Positions 1 through 10,151 of a stretch of DNA of 64,000 bases are shown here, piece by piece. The notes under the pieces were generated by a model, which had not been told where the DNA came from, did no database searches, and worked only from the letters and a program-made list of their open reading frames with translations. The stretch's first letter is position 1; each line of letters opens with the position of its first letter. Source of the stretch: Hydrangea macrophylla. Its lineage: Eukaryota > Streptophyta > Magnoliopsida > Cornales > Hydrangeaceae. Where the stretch lies: assembly GCA_033977485.1 (NCBI GenBank), contig CM066991.1, positions 51,376,850 through 51,440,849 of the forward strand. The letters run 5' to 3'. Position numbers and translations under genes: made by a program.

Positions 1-382
1 GACGAGTCGACAGTGAACTTACTGTGACTGTCATGATTGAACTAACGATGTACGAATCGAGATGACGAGTCGATAGTGAACTTACTATGACTGTTATAGA
101 TTGAACTGATGATGTACGAATCAAGAAGACGAGTCGACAGTGAACTACTGTAACTGTCGTAGATTGAACTGACGATTGAACTAATCGAGAAGACGAGTCG
201 ACAGTGAACTACTGTGACTGTCATGATTGAACTAACGATGTACGGATCGAGATGACGAGTCGATAGTGAACTTACTATGACTGTTATAGATTGAACTGAT
301 GATGTACGAATCAAGAAGACGAGTCGACAGTGAACTACTGTGACTGTCGTAGATTGAACTGACGATGTACAAATCGATATGC
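1..382. repeat. Tandem repeat, about 63-bp units in a 191-bp three-unit higher-order pattern
   Basis: Units start with GACGAGTCGA at 1, 64, 128, 192, 254 and 318. Units 1, 2 and 3 (A, B, C types) are more like units 4, 5 and 6 respectively than like their neighbours, giving a higher-order period of about 191 bp. B-type units carry GATAGTGAACTTACTATGAC where A and C types carry GACAGTGAAC. The array is probably part of the 3' noncoding region of element A and runs off the window. Short ORFs across it are repeat translations. Confidence 0.9.
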
Positions 383-1123
383 CTGCTGGGGATTAAACTG
401 AATCTGTTGGGGATGAAGCGACTCTTTTTGGGATCTCTCTTCAACTACTTCTCTTGACCGGGGAACCAGGATTCAAATTCGAATCTCTCATAGTTGATCA
501 AATCTTGCTGGCCCGGAACCGGGATCCATCAATAGCCACTCATGGACTTATGTTGCATGGACGAGGGAAGGTAATCAACAGCCACTCATGGACTTATGTT
601 GCAAGGAGATGATGGTCAACTTTCGATGGTTTGGAAAGGGATGAAATTCGCATTTGCCCTAAGTTTGGACGCTTCTCATGCTGACGCCTTAACCGGTACA
701 GTAATGGTGTTTGGTACTCCTGCTTGTATTGGCATGCTCTTTATAACTTGATTTGAAAATTTTATTAATCGCTGTTGACTTACACATTTGAGACTACAAC
801 AGACTCAAAAACTTGACAGACATTGACGCACGAGGATGACACATTTGACACAAGCTCGTTTTGTCAAAACTTGATGTGCTTTTGTCATAAACGATGTACC
901 ATTTCTCTTTTGGTGTTCACCCCTCATCTTAACATGGTAGCACTTTGCTGATAAATCTGATTTTTGAAAATTCCTCCTTAGTGATCTAGTCAATTTTCTG
1001 CTTCTTCCAGGAAGTGCTTTGAATTAGTGCCTTAGCTTTTAGAGTAAAAGGTGCTCTATTTCAAAATTTTCAAAACAACTTGGTAACTTGAAAACTCGCC
1101 CTTGGTGTGAAGGGATTGTGTTA

Positions 1124-1330
1124 GGCAAACGGAGTTTGCCCCTAGTTTGAGCTGTATAAAGTGGGATTCATAAGCAAACGAGGTGGGTGACCGAAGTTTG
1201 CCCCTAGTTTGGATGATGGTTTATTGGAGGTTTTGGGCAAACGAGGTAGGTGACCAAAGTTTGCCCCTTGTATGAAGGGTAGATAGTAAAAGTCAGGTAA
1301 ACGAGGCGGGTAGCCGATGTTTGCCCCTAG
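1124..1330 (-). repeat. Array of four PPT-like hairpins (GCAAAC...GTTTGCCCC)
   Basis: Four copies (1124-1145, 1174-1206, 1237-1270, 1297-1330) at about 48-63 bp spacing. Each has inverted arms GCAAAC/GTTTGC around a 3-16 base loop and, on the minus strand, starts with CTAGGGGCAAAC or a close variant. That string resembles the polypurine tract AGGGGCAAAC next to the 3' LTR of related element B (25630-25639). The ORF across the array (1142-1360, minus) repeats GANFGHPPRL-like units and is probably an artefact. Confidence 0.8.
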
Positions 1331-1389
1331 TGTGGAAGGTGATTTTCTGGCTTGAGGCATGGACCGTGACTTTAATCTCTCAAATGCTC

Positions 1390-1700
1390 ATAACTTTTGC
1401 CTAGGCACCAGTGAGGTGACCTAGCAAGCTCTTTTCTCTCTTTTGTTATTGCTCACCTTGGATTTAACTCTAATTTTTGCCTAGGCGTCCTTTCGGATTT
1501 TCGACCTAGCGAGCCATCCTTCTTTTTTTCTTTTTTTTGAAAGTCTGCCTACGTACTGCCAAGTGGGGATCAGGTCCAACGTAGTTCGGGCATGGTTGGG
1601 AAGAAGCGGGTTGATTTTTGGGTAAGTGGGTTGACCGAACCGTTGTGGTTGCCTACGTATCCCCGAGCGGGAATCAGGTCGAGTGTAGTTCAAGGCAAGG
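1390..1700 (-). repeat. Conserved noncoding repeat blocks shared by A and B
   Basis: Two motif types recur. (1) TTTTGCCTAGGC ... CCTAGCGAGC at about 1394-1430 (variant), 1475-1515 and again 2135-2180; the same block in reverse orientation is at 22090-22131 in element B. It contains the palindrome GCCTAGGC. (2) GCCTACGTA ... GGGATCAGGTC at about 1553-1580 and 1650-1685; in B the reverse complement occurs at 22640-22673 and 22754-22785. Conservation between two separate elements suggests a cis function or simply common descent. Confidence 0.7.
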
Positions 1701-2174
1701 CTTGAAATAAGGGGTTTGAGGTATGAGGGTTTTTCAAACCAATCGTCAAAGAAGTTCAAACTTGAGTCACTTGTGGTAGCTTTGAATAAAAAAGATTCAG
1801 TTTCAATCTCCCTTTCTTTTCTTTTTCTTTTTCTTTTTCTTTTTCTTTTGTTTTGAGGATTGATCCTTTTCACTTTTGCCTAGCCAGTCAATTCTTGCTT
1901 TTCATGTAGTTGATTCTTGCAAGATCCTTCAATCGCAATCTCAGAATTCCAGAATGTGCATGTCAGCTCTCGGAATTTATTTGTGGTCATTCCGTGCCTT
2001 TTGAAATGTGATCTTGGCACGTTCTTAAGATGTATCTTGAAGCGTATGATTCTCTTATTTGTTTCATCAAAATTTTCTCCAACATTTTGACTGGCTAGGG
2101 TCAGATTTTGGAAATCAACACCTTTTTCAGCTCTAACTTTTGCCTAGGTGCCCTTTCGGGTTTTCAACCTAGCG

Positions 2175-2177
<3 letters not shown>

Positions 2178-2208
<31 letters not shown>

Positions 2209-2230
2209 CTTTTCCCTTTTTTTTTTGAAA
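2178..2230. repeat. Poly-T tract
   Basis: Nearly pure T run of about 40-50 bases with a few C. Reads as poly-A on the coding strand of element A. It sits inside the conserved noncoding region, far from any coding end, so it is not taken as a polyadenylation product. Confidence 0.85.
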
Positions 2231-2859
2231 GTGGAGATGAAACTCACTGAAATGTTTGGCTACCATCAAGGGCTAAGTTTGCATTGCTTTCAATCGGACA
2301 GATTGCGTGGCTCCCAATTGGATCGGGCTTAAGGCTTCGAAATGGTGGAAAAAAAAAGGGTGTTGGGCAAGCCCCAAGTCGGTTTCAAGTATGTCTTTTC
2401 AAGATTGAGGCAAAAGCATCTTTAAATTCTTAAAGTAAGACTATTCAATTCCAGCTCTTCATCAGTGTCAGCGTGAAATCGACTTTAACCTTTCAGGATT
2501 CTTTTTTGTTTTGTCGTAGAAAAATTATTACCAGAGTAATATCCATGGTAATTCGAAAAGTGACACTTCAGTTTAGTGATTCATGCATTTATGACTGGGC
2601 ACATTAGATTAAGCAAAATGAGATTTCATTCCATCAATAGAGAAGGTTTACAGACTTATTAACAACTCGATGACAGACAGACTTGATCACAAGACTAGAA
2701 TTGAAATGGACTCAAAACATAGAACAGACTCAACTTGACTCGACCTGGTCTCAAATGGAGTGTCTTTGCAACCCATTTATTAAAATTTTTTTAGCAGAAG
2801 TTCCAAACACCATCACTTTACTGCGTAGCTTCAACATTCATTAGCATCGACGGAAGGGA

Positions 2860-4146
2860 TCATTCGATCGGTTGGTCCAAGCCAAGATAGTGGATTGGAT
2901 TAGGATGGGATACATCCTCTATGAGGTTTTGAATGTCATGGCGGAGGCGGATGCATTGATTGGTGGCATGGCCTAGATTTTGATGATAAGCACATCGTAG
3001 GCTCATGTTGTAGTGGGAGGGTATGGGATCCGGTAGCGGTTTGTGAGGGAGGAGCTGTAGGTGGCCCTTTCTGAGTAAGTGGTCCAAGGCTGTGGAAAGA
3101 GGAACATCAAGTTTGGAGAATTCGCGAGGGCCTTTTGGGCGATTTGGCGGAATGGACTGGTATGGACGAAGGGCGCAGGCCATTGATTGGTTGCTAAGTG
3201 CATTGATATCCGGGGAGTCCAGGGAGTAGTTAGGTCTCTTGGACTGGTGTTGGGGTTCATCCTTTTTGAACTTTCCTTCTCTGATGGCATCCTCTATTCT
3301 GGTGCCTATTTCAAATAGCTCTTCGAATGTGGAGATGGATTGGTAGAATAGCTTGTCATGATATACTGGTTGCATGTTCTTGACCAGCATACGTACTTGC
3401 TCTCTCTCAACAGGTCTGTGGATCATTTGAGCCACTTTATTCCTCCATCTGCTCAAGAACGCAGTGAAGGACTCATTAAAGTTCTGCCTGGTAGTCTCTA
3501 GATCCCGGATGGTGATATCAAACTCTTGGTTGTAAGAGTAGTGATCAATAAAAGTTCTAGCAATGTCTTCCCAGACTCGGGTCTTGGAGGCTTCGAGGGT
3601 TAGGAACCAGGATAGTGCGGCATTCTTAAGGGTTTGCGGGAACAACATCGCAATGTGCTCATGAGTGCAGCCCATCGATTGGAAGATGCTCATGCACAGC
3701 TTGATGTGACTTTTTGGATTCCCTGTTCCATCAAAACGGTCAATTTCAGGCATTTTGAAGTTCTCGGGCAGCCTTAGCTTGATGGGCTCAAAGAGGCCTT
3801 CCAGGTCTAACATGTAATCATCAACCCCTTTGCTCTTCCTCAACACACTTTCAAGCTTGTCAACTTTGTCCATTTTCTCCTGGAGCTTCTTCTCATATGC
3901 AAGCGGCGGGACTCCTTGAAACCAGTCTTCTTCCCCATTATTCTCGGGAGGCGGTCCAAACCCAGGCGGTGGTGGTGGGAACCCATGTGGGTACTGTGGC
4001 TGCTGCTGTTTCAGTTCTTCCATGAAACTCAAAACTTGGGCCATGCGATCAGATTGCTGGTTTATGGTTGCTCCCAACTCAGTGACCTTGTTTTCTAATT
4101 CTTCCTGATTCATGTTGGAATGACTTAGCGGGCTAATTTTGACCAA
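2860..4146 (-). CDS. gag: Gag (capsid/nucleocapsid) protein of Tat/Ogre-like element A
   Basis: Intact 428-residue ORF. Order: N-terminal helical Q-rich region (about 12-55), proline-rich stretch (about 55-70), a retrotransposon gag core (about 120-300) with the family pattern 'FDGTGNPKSH...W...FL.RWRNK', then a C-terminal zinc-knuckle-like motif CX2HX4HX4C (C385, H388, H393, C398) followed by LRHDIQNLIE. The second knuckle position is His rather than the usual Cys. The first Met (4146) gives the longest frame; Met12 (4113), which begins MNQEELENKV, is an equally good start. The family role is assembly of virus-like particles and RNA packaging in the cytoplasm. No stop or frameshift is seen, unlike every other gag here, so this is the youngest or most constrained frame in the window. 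The stop at 2860 is followed by noncoding DNA, not protease or RT. Confidence 0.88.
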   Translation of the reverse strand: MVKISPLSHSNMNQEELENKVTELGATINQQSDRMAQVLSFMEELKQQQPQYPHGFPPPPPGFGPPPENNGEEDWFQGVPPLAYEKKLQEKMDKVDKLESVLRKSKGVDDYMLDLEGLFEPIKLRLPENFKMPEIDRFDGTGNPKSHIKLCMSIFQSMGCTHEHIAMLFPQTLKNAALSWFLTLEASKTRVWEDIARTFIDHYSYNQEFDITIRDLETTRQNFNESFTAFLSRWRNKVAQMIHRPVEREQVRMLVKNMQPVYHDKLFYQSISTFEELFEIGTRIEDAIREGKFKKDEPQHQSKRPNYSLDSPDINALSNQSMACALRPYQSIPPNRPKGPREFSKLDVPLSTALDHLLRKGHLQLLPHKPLPDPIPSHYNMSLRCAYHQNLGHATNQCIRLRHDIQNLIEDVSHPNPIHYLGLDQPIE

Positions 4147-5231
4147 ATGACTGTTCGAACTTCTGACTCAGGACGAGGATCCCAGTTGCTGACTTCGGGA
4201 ATCTATACTGACCTGACAGATTTCAAGAGAAAAGGGTGTATCAGGTCCTGATAGTGACGACTTTAGACAGACAAAGACAGTGATGTGGACTGACTCGAGG
4301 CAGTGCGTGCAGATAGATGGTGCATGCAAATGGGACAAACATGCGGATGTAAGCCCTAATCTATATGATGCTCCTATTTCTAACAGATAGCAGCTAAACA
4401 AGTAAGGCCCTAGCCATACAGAGTGTGCTAACCTTACTTTCTAGTATGATCACCAAGGGATAACATGGATTTCCAAGATATTTCGGGAATTTTGGACAGA
4501 GTTTCTGGGAGAAACTGGTCAATATGGTCATATCTAGGATATTTGGGCAGAGTTTCTGGGAGAAACTGGTTAATGTAGTTATATCTGGGATATCTGGACA
4601 GAGTTTCAGGGAGAAACTGGTTAATATGTGGTGATAGTGATCATACTGTCTAGCAGGTTTTCATACTCCTATGTCTTAGGACCAACAAACAAGGCTTGCG
4701 GTGTATATCTTTGTGAGCATGGAGCAGACATCCTTATCATGGTGCCTAGGCAAGTCAACTCAATGTGATCACATGTGAGTGATTGCCTTGGGGATCATAA
4801 GAAAGAGGTTCTGTTCCATGCCACATAAGCGTCTACACCGCGCAGGTAATCCCGTCAGGGTATACAGCAGTTATATCACATTGTCCTATCTGAAAAGATA
4901 AATGAACAGTCCTATGAAAGGTTCTACAGAAATCTATATGCAAAGGCTGGGTTTAGTCAAAGAGGGTCCGTTGACGAGAGTTCCAATATACCGTCAGAGA
5001 GACAGTACGGAAGTTGTTACTCTTTTTGATATACCTTGGAAGGTACAGTATCAACGGTGACTTGTGCCCTGGCACAGCAAGACCTGAACAATGTCAGCGC
5101 CGCGTTTCAGACACAGTCGGAGGAGGGAAATGCAAGAGTGCAATGCGGCGAACCAGACACAGTAAAAAGATGATTTTAAGGATGCTTCTTATGAGTCAAA
5201 CCTCTGTATTATTTTGTTTTTAAAATAAAAA
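4147..5231 (-). other. Untranslated leader of element A
   Basis: Between PBS and gag start. No convincing ORF on the minus strand. Holds a three-copy tandem repeat of about 61 bp (4477-4630) described separately. Confidence 0.7.
4477..4630. repeat. Three-copy tandem repeat of about 61 bp in leader of A
   Basis: Units contain GACAGAGTTTCTGGGAGAAA or a close variant followed by CTGGTtAATATG-like sequence, at about 4495, 4557 and 4618 with few differences. It lies in the 5' leader, the usual region for packaging signals, but no function can be shown. Confidence 0.8.
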
Positions 5232-5249
5232 TCCCCAGTGGAGTCGCCA
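5232..5249 (-). other. Primer binding site of element A (tRNA-Arg type)
   Basis: On the minus strand TGGCGACTCCACTGGGGA, the 18-base PBS known from Ogre/Tat elements. It lies 3 bases from the inner LTR end (5253), which fixes that boundary. Confidence 0.9.
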
Positions 5250-7621
5250 GATTGTGGACACCGGGAATCGGACCACTTCTCTTGTTTGAGATTGTTTTGA
5301 AATTGATTTGAATCAAAGAAAGAAAATAGGTCTGTTGAAAACAGATACAGAGTCGCCACTTGGTCTTTAAGGAACCAAGAAACCTAATTTGACTCACCCA
5401 AATGGATAAAGGGCACCGGCCCTTCATAACCAAAGAACTTGGTTCGGGGTTTTGGTACGAGAGAGGAAGGAGCCTTTGTCGCGACTAAAACACCCTCAAC
5501 TCGCCCCGTCTTTCGACGGGCCTCAATTAGCATCCAAATAATCATCTTATACTATGTATGGTTCGGCAATTAATACTATGATAGTATATTACATTACATA
5601 AGAAACTTGAAAATGGAAGATCTAAAGATAAGATATCATTCATAAGATCTAAGCCAAATATCATGCAATGTAAAGTGAAAGATCACACAAATAAACCTAG
5701 GAAAAATCGTCTAATCACATATCAATTAATCAAGTTTTCCTAATCTAAAGGGGGCATGAATTGTTCTTGGAACAAATAAACAAAGAAATCAAAATATGCT
5801 TAACAAGCTAGTATGATGCATGTTATTCTTTGAGAAAAGAAGATCTCTCAATCCCCGGGACGGATGAGAAAGGATGATTAGATCAAAGGGGAAGCATGAA
5901 TGTGTGATCAAGTTCATTCCTTATAATCTCCTTGGATTAAGAGTTACAAAAACCCCAAATCTTGCATGAATGCAATGTATGTATCTAAAATGTGCAAAGG
6001 TTGTAGTGTGTTTTTGTGTACATGGATTTCTAGAATGACTTAGAAGTCTAAAATGTGTATGAATGAATGAATGAAATTAACATGGGATATGTACAAATGT
6101 AGTATGAACTACTTCCTAAGATATGAACTAATTTGGAATGCATATAAGCATCAAATCAAAGAATGAAAGTTAAAGTATACTTGCTGTGAATAGTGGACAG
6201 AACAGTAGCATGATCTTTTGAAATTTGAAAAGAGGGGTTAGGAATGTTTTCAATGCATGATTTTTTATGGAGATGTTCCTTATTGTGTCTAGAACACAAC
6301 CCAAAAGGCCAATCTTGAATATCTATCACAGATTGAGAGAAATTATATAAGCAATAGAGGTCACTCAGAAACAGAGTTCGTACTGTCGACTGAAATGTTA
6401 GAAAATCTTAGAAAATGAAAAGGAATGATCTAGAGGTCCATTTTATACAGAACGTTTCCTAAGACATTGAATTTTAAGGGAAAAATAAGTTAGGACCACC
6501 CCTTTTGGAAAAGTTTTCTGGAAAAGAGGTCGTAAGTTGACCTAGCTGCTGTGACAGCAAAAACAGAATGTTTGGAAGGAATGTTGGGACCCAAATGGAC
6601 CATTTCCAAGTACTTCCAAGTCAAACCAAAAATCATGAGTGTTCCCCAATGAGTTAGGAAGACTTTCCAAGTGGCCTTGTATCCATATGTTGAGTATTGT
6701 GTTCTAGAAAAATCTTTGAACTCAACTCACTCACTGTTTTGACTCATTGTTTTGAAGATTTTGGAGAAAATAAAGTTTTGTTTCTTGAAACCAAATGAGA
6801 GGGATTGAGAGGGGTTTTGAAATAGATGTTTTGAAAACATGTTTTCAATACTCAATAAGGATCATAGCCACTTAGAATACCTACATCAAACTCATCATTT
6901 AAGAACCTCCAAGATTGTTGGAGAGATTTATTTTATTTTTGGGCATAACTTCAATACATTCCAAGAATACCTTGGAAGTATTGAGGTTATGATCATCATC
7001 TATCAAACATGTTTTTGAGGTCAAGAGCTACTATCCATAAGGATTCACTCACCCCAAACTTCATGTCATCACTTAGATGATGATGAACTAGTAAGTAAAT
7101 AAAGAAAAGAAAAAGAAATGAGATAAGGAGAGATGAACATATATATAATCAAAGCAAGTAAATAGCAATCAATAGATGATAATCAATGTGATTTTGGACT
7201 TGTAGCTTGGTGTTTCACTCATAGATTTTGACATTTGGACATGGAAGTAGCTTCCTATCTCATGAATGCTCAAGAATGAGGGTTGGAGTGGACTTTGAAT
7301 GTGAAGTATATAGAAGGATGATGGAAGAAAACAAGAATAAAACTCACTTTCTTATGGAAAATCAATGGGAGAAGCTCCCTTTCTCTCTTCTAAACCTATC
7401 TCTATCTCTCTTCTTCTCTACAAGTTATCAAGCTTTGCACTTGGCTCCCCCAAAATGAAGAGCAAAGGGGGGTTTAAATAGGCCAATTTGGGGTGGTTTT
7501 GGGGTTTTAGAAGTACTCCCATTGGTCCCAAACAACTGTGAACATAAAACTATGTCGTTTTGGCTTTCAATTAATCAAATTGGACCCCCAAAAAAATTAC
7601 AAAAATGGACTCTGCGAGGGA

Positions 7622-7686
7622 TGAGTGCCGCGGCGGCACTGGGCCAGTGCCGCGGCGGCAGTGGGCCAGTGCCGCGGCGGCACTGC
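7622..7686. repeat. GC-rich near-palindrome, three tandem copies
   Basis: AGTGCCGCGGCGGCACT occurs three times (the middle copy with one change) separated by GGGCC. It is an extreme GC island in an AT-rich LTR and could fold into strong hairpins. Confidence 0.85.
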
Positions 7687-8044
7687 TCCTCAGAAGTCCA
7701 GAAAATTACGTTTAGGCCCCCAGAGGTTCCGGTATTCGCGAAAAGGCCCTATTTCGTCCGAAATTCACAGAAAATGCATACGAACTCCAAATTGAGGTTG
7801 TGATATACCGTTGGAAAGGTAATGGAGTCTACTTTACATAAAAAATAGTTTGGGGATAGGTCACTTTGAAAAGTTTTGCGGTATTCGCGATAAATGCTGA
7901 TTTGATCGCCTTTTTCGCCTTCGGAAATTCAAAATAAATTCGTTTTAAATCCAGGAATTATGTGCGATATACCGTTGGAAAGCTATTGACCTCTAGTATC
8001 CATGAAAAATATTTGAAAACTGTTTCGGTGCCCCGATTCCAAAG

Positions 8045-8345
8045 TCAAATCTTGGTCAAACTGGTCAAACCTGGGATTCCCGAGAAGTTCTGGGAACCTC
8101 CGGGAGTTCCCGGGAGCTGATGTTTTCGCTCGATTTTCTTTTGGAACTTGTTTTAATACTTTTCTCATGATTTAGAATGATTCTGGTGAATTCGGACGAT
8201 TTCGGTCAAACTTGGTCAAACCTGGTCAAACCTTGGTCAAACCGGTCAACGGGGACTTTCCGGGAGCTTTCGGGACTTCCGGGGGTCTCTGGGAGCTGAC
8301 GATTTCACCCGATTTTCTCTTAAAAACTCATTTTATCGCTTTTCT
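8045..8345. repeat. Degenerate direct duplication with GGTCAAAC and CGGGAG motifs
   Basis: Two related segments, about 8045-8170 and 8195-8345, each run from a string of TTGGTCAAAC units through CCGGGAGTTCCCGGGAGCTG-like sequence to CGATTTTCT. The second has extra GGTCAAAC units. Confidence 0.7.
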
Positions 8346-8540
8346 TACAACGTAGCATGTTTCCAGAACTTTTGGTCCAAATCTGGGAGTTTTCGGGCTT
8401 TCAGGGGCATTTTGGTCAATCTGAGCATTCTGAGAGATAGAGCTGACTTCCAGGAGTCCTTTTGAGTCTTTTACGATCATTGTGAACCACCAAGCTATGG
8501 GTCTCCTAAATCTGATAGCCGACAAAATGGGGTGTCTACA

Positions 8541-9349
8541 CATCTCACATTATAGTTATCATCATAATCCCAGTAACTAGAATACGATGATTAAAACTAT
8601 TGAATAGATTGATCCAAAATGAAGCCGAATCCGAAAAGGTATATGAATTCTCACAGATAGAAGTACAATAGTAGAATGACGTGATCCATTCAAGAATAAG
8701 ATGTAAATCTAACAAGGATTGAATGACTGTTTACTATGGAATTAATCGTAGTATCTCAAGATTTATAGGAAATGAAAGTAACTGACAAAAGGCCTTCAAC
8801 GAATGAAATAAGAATTAGGTATTTCATAAGTGAAATAGTCCAAACGAAACCCCACTGATAAAGAATAAGGTAGCAACTGAGAGAGACAATAAGAGGTCAA
8901 GATGTACAGAGAGTACAATATTTTTGAGTTCATGGCGAGAACAAGGACAGAGAACTCATTTAGAATTATTTCAAATGAAATGAACTTGTAAGAATTTGTT
9001 CAAGGAATAATAAGTCAAAAAGAATGACTTTGCAGTACTAGTGATCGAACTTGTTCTCAAAAGAATTTGTCAAGAATCGGATGATCAAGGTACATACTCA
9101 AGAATTGTTGACTGGGGAATTTCTAAAAATTCAAGGAAATGAATTATTTATCAAGGAGTGTATCACAATAGTTATTGATGGTAATCGGAGCCACTTTACA
9201 AAATATATAGATCCCTTTTCCAGAAGAAATGACCATTAGAATACAAGGTATCGATTTACTCAAAGGGAGTGGAATGAGTAGAAAGGATATGACTGGTTAC
9301 TATGGTACTTGCCTACCATATCTAAGGTAAAGTTTGCCTCTCTTATTAT
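8541..9349 (-). other. Internal sequence of element C, no recognisable coding
   Basis: AT-rich sequence between the end of the acidic ORF and the insertion point of A. No retrotransposon motif found on either strand. A short plus-strand ORF (9051-9239) has no support. Confidence 0.6.
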
Positions 9350-10036
9350 CTATAACGGGTCCTCTAAGAACTCTTCCTCAGGGTCCTCCTCCTCCTCCTC
9401 GATGTCAGCTGGATCTGCTTCGTGGTTCTGCTCAGGCATCAGTATCATCTTGTCCCTGTCAATTGGTGGCGCTGGATGGTCGTGTACATTATCCCCTGCT
9501 CTATAAAGATCGTCTGCTGGGTCAGCCTCTTCAATCGGCTTGTCATCGCTACTTGCCGGATCGTTCTCAGTTGTCAGGTCATCGTCGTCATCTGTGTCGT
9601 CACCATTAGATGGGTCATCTATTGAGTGGTCACTGCCTGCAAAATCCTCTCCACTCGCTATGTCATCGTCGCTATCTGTATCTATGGGATCTGAATCAGC
9701 ATCTGGCTCTGGTATGGACTCGGGTGAGAATGGTGGTGCTGGGGAGGCTATGATAATCGGGAAGAGTATATCGTCATATAGTGCCTCGTCCTGAGTCATG
9801 CTGATAAGGTCTTGGTGAATAAGTATGTTAGTCTCTGAAGCATGGATTAACTCGAACCACACTCGATCCGGATACTGCAATGCATCGGTAAGCACAGCTC
9901 TCCGTATGTCCTCCTCCAAGATATGCCTTGCCCTCTACCACATCCGTTGTCGATATAGTATAGGGTCGGCAGGCTGGATACGGCCGTCGCGATTATAGTG
10001 ACCTCCGAAATCATCATGAACGAAGCTCGACTCCAT
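9350..10036 (-). pseudogene. Acidic hypothetical protein of element C, one in-frame stop
   Basis: Frame from ATG at 10036 to the stop at 9350, 228 codons plus stop, with a single TAG at 9937-9935 (codon 34). The first ~90 residues are mixed and look globular (MESSFVHDDF..., ...ALQYPDRVWFELIHASE). Residues about 100-228 are very acidic, with runs such as DTDSDDD, GDDTDDDDD and EEEEEDPEEEF, and no basic stretch. It begins 104 bases after the PBS, the place where gag starts in the related element I (about 245 bases after PBS), yet shows no gag core or zinc knuckle. I do not recognise the protein. It could be an element-specific extra ORF, a replaced gag, or a captured host fragment. The frame is well kept outside the single stop, and the composition bias is far from random. 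Confidence 0.55.
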
Positions 10037-10139
10037 AGTCATGCAAGAGGAGCTAACTTAGTGTCAGTACTAATACGAGGTAAATCTTAGGCTCATAACT
10101 TAAGGTGTAGGACAATCAGTGAGCGCGTCTAAACCTAAA

Positions 10140-10151
10140 GCTCTGATACCA
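10140..10151 (-). other. Primer binding site of element C (tRNA-iMet type)
   Basis: Minus strand TGGTATCAGAGC, separated from the LTR end at 10160 by GGGATTTT. This is the standard plant initiator-Met primer site. Confidence 0.92.

Larger units (their letters stand above)
383..2859 (-). other. Noncoding 3' internal region of element A
   Basis: No coding potential of retrotransposon type was found on either strand. Read on the minus strand, bases about 2800-800 are colinear with 21460-23300 of element B, including the blocks around CTAAGGCACTAATTC and the CCTGATTCCC/GTAGGCA motif. This shared noncoding segment defines a family common to A and B. It also holds the PPT-like hairpins, palindromic CCTAGGC blocks and a T-rich stretch, listed separately. 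Confidence 0.75.
1..8540 (-). mobile_element. Element A: Tat/Ogre-like Ty3/gypsy retrotransposon, gag only, cut by window edge
   Basis: On the minus strand this reads: 5' LTR (8540-5253), PBS (5249-5232), a leader of about 1.1 kb, an intact gag ORF (4146-2860), then about 2.8 kb of repeat-rich noncoding DNA running off the window at base 1. The 3' LTR is not seen. The LTR ends are inverted (TGTAGACACC at the 5' end, GGTGTCCACA at the 3' end). The PBS matches the tRNA-Arg type known from Ogre/Tat elements. No protease, RT, RNase H or integrase motif appears in the 2.8 kb after gag, so the visible part looks non-autonomous; a pol beyond the window cannot be excluded. Inserted in element C. Confidence 0.85.
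5253..8540 (-). repeat. 5' LTR of element A (about 3.29 kb)
   Basis: Bounded by inverted TGTAGACACC (minus, from 8540) and GGTGTCCACA (ending 5253). Starts like the LTR of B (TGTAGACACCC). Internal features: three near-palindromic copies of AGTGCCGCGGCGGCACT at 7622-7686; a degenerate direct duplication of about 150-190 bp at 8045-8345 rich in GGTCAAAC and CGGGAG; an A/T string near 7140 that could hold a minus-strand TATA box. No ORF in it looks genuine. Confidence 0.88.

Noticed and set aside
1142..1360. Minus-strand ORF with GANFGHPPRL repeats
   Set aside because: Comes from the PPT-like hairpin array; frame is not kept in element B.
1481..1873. 130-codon minus-strand ORF with a Lys/Arg-rich start
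   Set aside because: The basic stretch is the translation of a CTTTTT simple repeat, and the rest overlaps conserved noncoding blocks that are not open in element B.
9309..9794. Plus-strand ORFs rich in Ser and Cys
   Set aside because: Antisense shadows of the acidic ORF of element C; Asp/Glu codons read backwards give Ser, Leu and Val.
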